64,000 nucleotides of DNA from Alloyangia mangrovi (lineage in GTDB: Bacteria > Pseudomonadota > Alphaproteobacteria > Rhodobacterales > Rhodobacteraceae). A model generated the notes under the pieces. It was not told the origin of the DNA, did not search any database, and saw nothing but the letters and a program-made list of their open reading frames with translations. The stretch spans positions 22,495-86,494 of the forward strand of contig NZ_NTHN02000020.1 in NCBI RefSeq assembly GCF_002300555.2. Reading direction: 5' to 3'. A program made the translations under genes and the position numbers. Below, in pieces: positions 58,283 through 64,000 of this stretch; the first letter of the stretch is position 1; every line of letters starts with the position of its first letter.

Positions 58283-58446
58283 GGGGATTTCCATAAATAT
58301 ACGGGTGCGCCGCCGACCGAACCCGAGGAACGGAGACGAGCCTGTCGGCGGCGTCATCCGCGGTTCCGGCCGGGGGAGCCGGGGTGGGCTCAGGGTCAGC
58401 TGATCCGCGAACTATCTAGACTTAATGCGATTTCCCACTTAGCGCA

Positions 58447-58460
58447 TTGACGGCCATCAA
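58447..58460. promoter_or_regulatory. FNR-like box between lon and the small gene
   Basis: TTGACGGCCATCAA differs from the FNR consensus TTGAT-N4-ATCAA at one position. It lies about 165 bp upstream of the small gene at 58282 and beyond the lon stop. It is the best FNR-type match in the window. Confidence 0.5.
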
Positions 58461-58539
58461 CCGCGGAGGCGGCGCGGGGCCGCGCTTTCGTCGCGTGTCA
58501 CTGAAGGGACTCCGGCACCGATCCGGGGCGCCGCGTCAG

Positions 58540-60918
58540 TCAGCCGACCACCACGGGATGCGTCTCGGGCCGCGGCTCGAGGGCATGGGCCAGAACGTCA
58601 TCGACGGTCTTCAGCCAGACGAAGCCGAGCTGCCGGCGCGCGGTTTCGGGGATGTCCTCGAGGTCGGGGCGGTTGCGCTCCGGCAGCAGAACCTGGGTGA
58701 TCCCGGCCCCCGCGGCGGCGACCACCTTCTCGCGGATGCCGCCGACCGGGAGCACCAGCCCGCGCAGCGAGATCTCCCCGGTCATCGCCGTGTCGCTGCG
58801 TAGCCTGCGATCGAGCAGAAGCGAAGCCAGTGCCGCGAAGATCGCCGTGCCGGCGCTTGGCCCGTCCTTGGGGGTTGCGCCGGCGGGGACGTGGATATGG
58901 ATGTCGGAGGTCTCGAAGAGCTCGGGATCGATGCCGAGGCCGGTGGCCCGGGCCTTGACCAGCGTCAACGCGGCCTGCGCGCTCTCGCGCATCACCTCGC
59001 CGAGCTGCCCGGTCAGGGTCAGCCGCCCCTTTCCCGGTACCCGGCTGGCCTCGATGAAGAGGATATCGCCGCCGACCGGCGTCCAGGCGAGTCCGGTGGC
59101 CACCCCCGCAAGGCCGGTGCGCAGGGCGATCTCGTTCTCGAACCGGGGCGAGCCCAGCACCGGCGCGAGGTCGGCCTGGGTGATGCTGCGCGGCTCGGTC
59201 CTGCCCTCGGCGAAGCCGACCGCCACGTGGCGCAGCAGCGCGCCGATCGCACGTTCGAGCCCCCGCACCCCCGCCTCGCGGGTGTAGCCGCGGACGAGGG
59301 CTTGCAGGGCGTCCTCCTCGATCCGCGCCTGCTCGGCGGTGAGCCCGGTCGCGGCAAGCTGCGCGGGCACGAGGTAGCGCTTGGCGATCTCCAGCTTTTC
59401 CTCCTCGAGGTAGCCGGCGAGGGCGATGATCTCCATCCGGTCGCGCAGAGGCGCGGGGATGGTCTCGAGGCTGTTGGCGGTGCAGAGGAAAACCACATGC
59501 GACAGGTCGAAATCTACGCCGAGATAATTGTCGCGGAAGGCGGCGTTCTGCGCCGGGTCCAGCACCTCGAGCAGCGCTGCCGAGGGATCGCCGCCCAGCC
59601 CTTGGCCAAGCTTGTCGATCTCGTCGAGCATCAGCACGCAGTTGCGCGCCCCGGCGCGGCGGATCTGCTGGATCACCGTGCCGGGCATCGCCCCGACATA
59701 GGTGCGGCGGTGGCCGCGGATCTCGGCTTCGTCATGCACCCCGCCAAGGCTAAGTCGCGCAAAAGGCCGGTGCAGCGCCCGCGCGATACTCTGGCCCAGC
59801 GAGGTCTTTCCGACGCCCGGCGGCCCGACGAAGCACAGGATCGGTGCCTTGCCCGCGGGGGCGAGGCGGCGCACCGCGAGATATTCGATGATGCGCATCT
59901 TGATCTTCTCGAGCCCGTAGTGGTCGGCGTCTAGCGTCCGGCGCGCCTCGGCCAAATCGACGGGTGTTTTCTCGGGCAGCCGCCACGGCAGGTCGAGAAT
60001 AGTGTCGATCCAGCCGCGCAGCATCGCCACCTCGGCGCTGCCCGGCGCCATGCTCCCGTAGCGGCCGAGCTCGGCAAGCGCGTGCCGCTCGGTCTCTTCC
60101 GGCATGCCCGCCGCCATGATGGCGCGGGACAGCTCGGCGACCTCCTCGCCGTTGCCGGCACCGGTCTCGCCCAGCTCGCGACGGATGGCGGCGAGCTGTT
60201 CGCGCAGGATAACCTCGCGGTGGCGCCCCTCGAGCTCCTCGCGGGCCTGCTCGTTGATCTCGCGGGTGATGCGCAGCACCTCGACGCGGCGGCTCAGCTT
60301 CCGGGTCATCGCCTCGATGCGGGCAGCGACTTCGACGGTCTCGAGCATCTCCTGCCGCTCGTCGGTGGACATCTCGGAGTACCCCGCCGCGAGATCGGCG
60401 AGGTAGCCCGGATCGTCGATCTGCGCCACCGACTCGGCCAGCCCCTCGGGCGCCTCTGGGAGCATGTGCAGAAGCTGCACCGCCAGTTCGCGCAGGTGCA
60501 GGAAACGGGCCTCGGTTTCGGGGCGGGTGTCGCGAATGTCCTCGACGGCTTCGACCTTGGCGACAAGGAAGGGGGCGTCCGGGATAAGCTCCAGCGGGCG
60601 GAACCGCGCGCGGCCGCGGCAGATCAGGTGCCGGCCCTCGTCGGGGGTGGTCACGTAGCGCAGGATCTCGGCCAGGCAGCCCATGTCGTGCAGCCCCGCG
60701 GCGTCGGGCGCATCCTCCTGCGGCGCGCGCTGCAGCAGGATGCCGATCGGCAGGTCGTCGCGCAGCGCCCTTTCGACCGCCGCCACCGAGGACGGCCGAC
60801 CGATGGAGAGTGGAAAGACGGTGCCCGGAAAGCCCACGAAATCGCGCACCGGAAGCAGGATGAGCGCGTCTTCCGGGATCTCGAAGGAGGCGGGTTCGGG
60901 AGGGCGCGTCTCGGTCAT
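58540..60918 (-). CDS. lon: Lon ATP-dependent protease
   Basis: A 792-residue LonA-type protease. It has an N-terminal substrate domain (ALILLPVRDFVGFPGTVFPL), a coiled-coil stretch (INEQAREELEGRHREVILRE), an AAA+ module with Walker A GPPGVGKTS and Walker B VLMLDEIDKL, and a protease domain with Ser about 688 in PKDGPSAG and Lys about 731 in GGIREKV. It degrades misfolded and regulatory proteins in the cytoplasm. The start at 60918 overlaps the Hsp20 stop (ATGA). Its sequence departs from housekeeping Lon in several places and it is coupled to Hsp20, so it may be a second, stress-specific Lon. Confidence 0.93.
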   Translation of the reverse strand: MTETRPPEPASFEIPEDALILLPVRDFVGFPGTVFPLSIGRPSSVAAVERALRDDLPIGILLQRAPQEDAPDAAGLHDMGCLAEILRYVTTPDEGRHLICRGRARFRPLELIPDAPFLVAKVEAVEDIRDTRPETEARFLHLRELAVQLLHMLPEAPEGLAESVAQIDDPGYLADLAAGYSEMSTDERQEMLETVEVAARIEAMTRKLSRRVEVLRITREINEQAREELEGRHREVILREQLAAIRRELGETGAGNGEEVAELSRAIMAAGMPEETERHALAELGRYGSMAPGSAEVAMLRGWIDTILDLPWRLPEKTPVDLAEARRTLDADHYGLEKIKMRIIEYLAVRRLAPAGKAPILCFVGPPGVGKTSLGQSIARALHRPFARLSLGGVHDEAEIRGHRRTYVGAMPGTVIQQIRRAGARNCVLMLDEIDKLGQGLGGDPSAALLEVLDPAQNAAFRDNYLGVDFDLSHVVFLCTANSLETIPAPLRDRMEIIALAGYLEEEKLEIAKRYLVPAQLAATGLTAEQARIEEDALQALVRGYTREAGVRGLERAIGALLRHVAVGFAEGRTEPRSITQADLAPVLGSPRFENEIALRTGLAGVATGLAWTPVGGDILFIEASRVPGKGRLTLTGQLGEVMRESAQAALTLVKARATGLGIDPELFETSDIHIHVPAGATPKDGPSAGTAIFAALASLLLDRRLRSDTAMTGEISLRGLVLPVGGIREKVVAAAGAGITQVLLPERNRPDLEDIPETARRQLGFVWLKTVDDVLAHALEPRPETHPVVVG

Positions 60919-61316
60919 TGCTTGGCCTCCGCGAGCTTGGCGAGCCGGACGACGAGACAGCCCGGCGCGGTCTCGCGGCTCACCCGGTAGGGCGCATCGG
61001 GAATCGTGACGCGCCGCTCGAAGCGGCCCCAGGGCAATTCCAGCCGCAGGATCGAGGTTGCCCCCAGTTCCGACGGGCGCGCCCGCAGGCCTCGCAGGGT
61101 CAGGGTGCCGCCCGCGACCTCGATCTCGACCGTGGCCGGATCGACCCCGGGCAGCACCACGTAGGCCACCAGTTCCGTCGCGGTCTCGATCAGATCGAGA
61201 GGCGGCTCCCAGGTCATCGGCTGACCCAGCCCGAAGGCCAGCTGCCGCAGTTGATCGAGATGCCCCAGCCGGTGCAGAGCATCCGCGAGCATCCGGTTCT
61301 CGATCGATTTCCCCAT
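60915..61316 (-). CDS. Hsp20/alpha-crystallin-type small heat shock protein
   Basis: A 133-residue protein with a short N-terminal helix region and an alpha-crystallin domain: ELVAYVVLPGVDPATVEIEVAGGTLTLRG and FERRVTIPDAPYRVSR, followed by GCLVVRLAK. It prevents aggregation of unfolding proteins, and the coupled Lon downstream would remove clients that cannot be refolded. GGAGG lies ahead of the ATG at 61316. The C-terminal IxI motif of many sHsps is not evident. Confidence 0.85.
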   Translation of the reverse strand: MGKSIENRMLADALHRLGHLDQLRQLAFGLGQPMTWEPPLDLIETATELVAYVVLPGVDPATVEIEVAGGTLTLRGLRARPSELGATSILRLELPWGRFERRVTIPDAPYRVSRETAPGCLVVRLAKLAEAKQ

Positions 61317-61479
61317 GGTCTTCCTCCGTCCTCCGGCGCCACCCTGCGCCGCTCTCGGCGCGCGCGCATTGTTTGCGCGCAATCACCCAGGCCGGGCAGC
61401 TTCAAAGCGACGTGATCGCCGGAGGCGCGCCGCGGAGCGCGATCTCATACCGCCTCCAAGGACGGGCGCGCGCGGCCGT

Positions 61480-62313
61480 TCACTTCGACAGGAGCACCGG
61501 CAGTGGGGCGAATTCCAGCAGGTCCCGGGTGACCGCGCCGATCACGAAATCATAGAGCTGCGAATGGCCGAAGGCGCCGGTCACCAGCATCTCGGCGCCG
61601 AATTCCTGTGCTGCGGAGATCAGCGTCTCGCCCCTTTGCTCGACGGTGGCGCTGCGTTCGGTCACCGTCACCCGAAAGCCGAGGCGGTCCAGCGAAGTGG
61701 CGAAATCCGCCTTGCCGTCGATGCCCGGGACGGTGCGCTGTGCGCGCGACACGACCGTGACAAGCTCGATCTCGGCGCCATCCTGCGCAAGCGCCAGAGC
61801 ATCATGCGCCGCCCGCGTCGCCTCGCGGGTGTCGCTCCAGCCGATGGTCATCCGGGCGACGGGGCCGGTCAGGCTCGCCTCGGCGGACAGGACCAGCACC
61901 GGGCGCCCAAGATTGCGAACGACCCGCTCCAAAAGGGTCCGATCGTCGGGCGAGCGGGTGAGCGTTCCATTGGTCCCGGCGAGCACGATATCCGCCCCGC
62001 GCGCGCCCGAAAGCAGGAACTCCTCGGCACCAAAGAGGAGGGTCTGAGGCCGGTATTCCCCAAGAATCCCCATGGCTTTCGCCTGTTTCTCGAAAATGGC
62101 CCTGATTTTCTCCGAGTCCTGCTCCTCCCATTCCTGCATGCTGGCATAGATGAGCGGCTCGGCGCCGGTTCCATCCGTGAAAATCATCGGGTTGTAGGGG
62201 TGCAATACGGTCAGATGCGCATCATGGGCGGCGGCAAGGGTCGCGGCCTGTTCGAGACTCCATTCCGCCTCTTCCGGATCAAAAACGAGAAGGGCAATCG
62301 TTTTAATGGACAT
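61480..62313 (-). CDS. Universal stress protein, tandem UspA domains
   Basis: A 277-residue protein with two Usp domains. The second ends with the nucleotide motif GAFGHSQLYDFVIG (GxxG-x9-G). The first has TNGTLTRSPDDRTLLERV in the comparable place but a less regular pattern. Such proteins bind ATP and support survival during starvation or low oxygen. An FNR-like box lies only three bases upstream of the ATG, between the weak ribosome-binding site and the start. Confidence 0.88.
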   Translation of the reverse strand: MSIKTIALLVFDPEEAEWSLEQAATLAAAHDAHLTVLHPYNPMIFTDGTGAEPLIYASMQEWEEQDSEKIRAIFEKQAKAMGILGEYRPQTLLFGAEEFLLSGARGADIVLAGTNGTLTRSPDDRTLLERVVRNLGRPVLVLSAEASLTGPVARMTIGWSDTREATRAAHDALALAQDGAEIELVTVVSRAQRTVPGIDGKADFATSLDRLGFRVTVTERSATVEQRGETLISAAQEFGAEMLVTGAFGHSQLYDFVIGAVTRDLLEFAPLPVLLSK

Positions 62314-62315
62314 TT

Positions 62316-62329
62316 TTGATATACCTCAA
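62316..62329 (-). promoter_or_regulatory. FNR-like box overlapping the usp translation start region
   Basis: Read towards the gene, TTGAGGTATATCAA matches FNR consensus TTGAT-N4-ATCAA at nine of ten fixed positions. It ends two bases before the ATG at 62313, so if used it would block rather than recruit polymerase, or the true start is further inside. Confidence 0.4.
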
Positions 62330-62500
62330 GTGGCTGAGATCTTGGCAATAGAGGTCCCGGGCCGAATGGTCGGATTGTCTTGAAAGGTGTTGTCCTCATT
62401 CCTGGCCGCGCCACGAAAACCCGGTTGCGCCGGCCGGGTCACCCAATCCGGCAGCGAGCTGGCGCGACCGCGCCCAATCTGCCCGCCGCGCTTGGCGTCG

Positions 62501-63250
62501 TCATTGACGGTCGTCATCCCGCTTGCGATCTGCCGGCTCTGCCAGGTCTCTGGCGATCCTGACCTGGCCGGTGAAAACGTAGCCGACACCGCGCACCGAG
62601 CGGATCAGCTTTTCTCCAGTGGTCGGCGACTCGATCTTGCGCCGCAGCCGTGCCACGTGTCCGTCGATCGTCCGGTCATCGGGCGACCAGTCCCGCCCAT
62701 GCAGGGCCTGGGAGATCTCGTCGCGGGTTAGGATACGACCAGGATGCTGCACAAAGAGCGCGAGCAGCCTCTGCTCGAGACCGGTCAGCTCGACCGGGGT
62801 TCCGTCGAGATGCGTCAGGACACCGCGCTGCACCTCGAACATGGCATGGTCTAAAAGAATGTTCGACTGTTCGGATATCTCGCGGTTGTAAAGATCGAGG
62901 GTCTTTTTGACGCGCAGCACGACTTCCTTTATGTGGAACGGCTTGACTATATAGTCGTCGGCCCCGAATTCCAGCCCGCGAATGCGGTCTTCCACAGCGG
63001 CCTTTCCGGAAATCATCAGGATGGGGATATTCCACCTCTCGCGCAGCGCCTGCGCGAGAGAAAGCCCGTCTTCATTTCCAAGCATCAAATCAAGCGTGAC
63101 CAAATCAACCTGTTGGGTTTCCAGCGCTTCCCACATGGACGCGCGATCGCTGGCTTCCAAGGCCTGCCAGTTCTGGGACTCAAAGGCAGCGCAAAGAGCC
63201 TCACGCACTCCACTTTCATCGTCGACAACAAGAATTGTAGCGCGGTCCAT
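62501..63250 (-). CDS. OmpR/PhoB family response regulator
   Basis: A 249-residue regulator. The receiver domain has VVDDES acidic residues, the phospho-Asp in LVTLDLMLGNEDG, and Lys in YIVKPF. The winged-helix output domain has VELTGLEQRLLALFVQHPGRILTRDEIS and RTIDGHVARLRRKIE. No histidine kinase is adjacent in the window; the nearest is the hybrid kinase more than 10 kb away. It lies between the stress genes and the metal ATPase and may govern either set. Confidence 0.92.
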   Translation of the reverse strand: MDRATILVVDDESGVREALCAAFESQNWQALEASDRASMWEALETQQVDLVTLDLMLGNEDGLSLAQALRERWNIPILMISGKAAVEDRIRGLEFGADDYIVKPFHIKEVVLRVKKTLDLYNREISEQSNILLDHAMFEVQRGVLTHLDGTPVELTGLEQRLLALFVQHPGRILTRDEISQALHGRDWSPDDRTIDGHVARLRRKIESPTTGEKLIRSVRGVGYVFTGQVRIARDLAEPADRKRDDDRQ

Positions 63251-63408
63251 ATTCGCTCCCTCCCTCGAGGGAATGTATTATCAGAGAGTCGCGGCGTGTA
63301 TAACGGAACATGTAAATAAATCCATAATTCAACCTTGGCGTGCACTGTAATCTATTTATACAACTAAGAGTATTGCGGCTGCCTCCTGCGGTACGATGGT
63401 CGCCGCTG

Positions 63409-64000
63409 CTATGCGGCCTCTCGCGGGGTGATGCGCAAGGCGCGGAGCGCGTTGAGGATCACCGCCACGTCGATCACCTCCTGCAGCAGCGCGCCCTCGA
63501 CCGGCTCGAGGTATCCCAGCGCCGCGGCGATCATCCCGATCACCGACAGGCCGATCCCCGCCACGACGCTCTGCAGCGCGATCCGCCGGGCGTCGCGGGC
63601 TATGGCGATGCCGGCCACCAGCGGATCGATCCTGTCGACCAGCAGCACCACGTCGGCGGCCTCAGCCGAGGCGGCGGCACCGCGCGCGCCCATGGCCACG
63701 CCGATATCGGCCACGGCAAGCGCCGGGGCGTCGTTGACGCCGTCGCCGACCATCATCACCGGGCCGCCCGCGCGTTCGCTCTGGACCAGCGCGACCTTCT
63801 CGTCGGGGGTGAGCTCGGCCTGGATCGCGTCTATCCCGAGCCCCGCGGTCACCCGGGCGGCCACGTCGGGACGGTCGCCCGTGGCGAGCACGAGCCGGGC
63901 GATACCTTCGCGGCGCAGCCCCTGCAGCGCGGCGCCGGCACCGTCGCGCAGCGGGTCGGCCATCACGAGGTGCCCCGCCGGGCTGCCCGTCCAGCGCCAC
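63409..64000 (-). CDS. Heavy-metal P-type ATPase, C-terminal part (cut by window edge)
   Basis: The visible C-terminal part of roughly 195 residues contains the hinge motif MMVGDGVNDAPALAVADIGVAMG. AELTPDEKVALVQ belongs to the phosphorylation domain, and two closing membrane segments include SVVAGIGLSVIGMIAAALGYLEPVEGALLQE and IDVAVILNALRAL. The N-terminal metal-binding domain, CPx motif and DKTGT lie outside the window, so the metal cannot be inferred. The frame stays open to position 64000. Confidence 0.88.
   Translation of the reverse strand, partial: WRWTGSPAGHLVMADPLRDGAGAALQGLRREGIARLVLATGDRPDVAARVTAGLGIDAIQAELTPDEKVALVQSERAGGPVMMVGDGVNDAPALAVADIGVAMGARGAAASAEAADVVLLVDRIDPLVAGIAIARDARRIALQSVVAGIGLSVIGMIAAALGYLEPVEGALLQEVIDVAVILNALRALRITPREAA

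Noticed and set aside
61373..61382. Palindrome TTGCGCGCAA upstream of Hsp20 as an NnrR-type site
   Set aside because: NnrR-type sites need a four-base spacer between TTGCG and CGCAA; here there is none.

Overview
The window looks like chromosome of a Rhodobacterales alphaproteobacterium (Roseobacter/Salipiger-like; the genus is a guess). The evidence is high GC throughout, dense ATGA/GTGA-overlapped operons, a TRAP transporter, a periplasmic nap operon, a PHA synthase, a CxxCx7C FNR protein and a rhizobial-type PssD/PssE pair. I saw no rRNA, tRNA, CRISPR array, insertion sequence or integrase.

Layout. (1) 1-11.4 kb: exopolysaccharide locus. It has a polymerase/ligase-like membrane protein, two GT2 glycosyltransferases, two hexapeptide acetyltransferases, a flippase, a sulfotransferase, a pyruvyl transferase, an initiating sugar-phosphate transferase, an SGNH hydrolase and an Alg13/Alg14-like pair; a sulfated, acetylated and pyruvylated polymer is likely. 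(2) 11.9-18.2 kb: napFDAGHBC, periplasmic nitrate reductase, with no napE seen. (3) 18.4-48.8 kb: a roughly 30 kb aromatic catabolic island. It holds a TRAP uptake system, a benzoate/2-aminobenzoate-type CoA ligase, a dipeptide-type ABC importer, an operon of isatin hydrolase, two phytoene-dehydrogenase-like flavoproteins, MarR and an indolepyruvate:ferredoxin-oxidoreductase-like pair, a cupin-FAH-SDR operon, a second MarR, an operon of 2-aminobenzoyl-CoA monooxygenase/reductase with SDR, RidA and thioesterases, and a styrene/indole-monooxygenase-like two-component enzyme with SDR and a divergent AraC regulator. Together these suggest indole (or a related indolic compound) -> dioxindole -> isatin -> isatinate -> anthranilate and/or 2-aminobenzoyl-CoA -> ring dearomatisation. 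(4) 48.9-64 kb: signalling and low-oxygen/stress block. It has a hybrid histidine kinase, a phosphoribosyltransferase/hydrolase/erythromycin-esterase fusion, PhaC, an FNR-type regulator, Lon, Hsp20, a universal stress protein, an OmpR-type response regulator and the C-terminal end of a metal P-type ATPase.

Two patterns cut across the regions. First, ten breaks in nine otherwise intact genes fall at runs of exactly seven G or C, and each is repaired by removing one base; this looks like a sequence/assembly artefact, and those genes are annotated here as whole. Second, a 13-bp AT-rich motif (about CTTNAAGNNTAAA) recurs in the promoter regions of almost every transcription unit of the catabolic island, a good candidate for a shared MarR operator. 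A separate 14-bp direct repeat with 20-bp period lies between the AraC gene and the monooxygenase operon. FNR-like boxes are scattered through the stress block.
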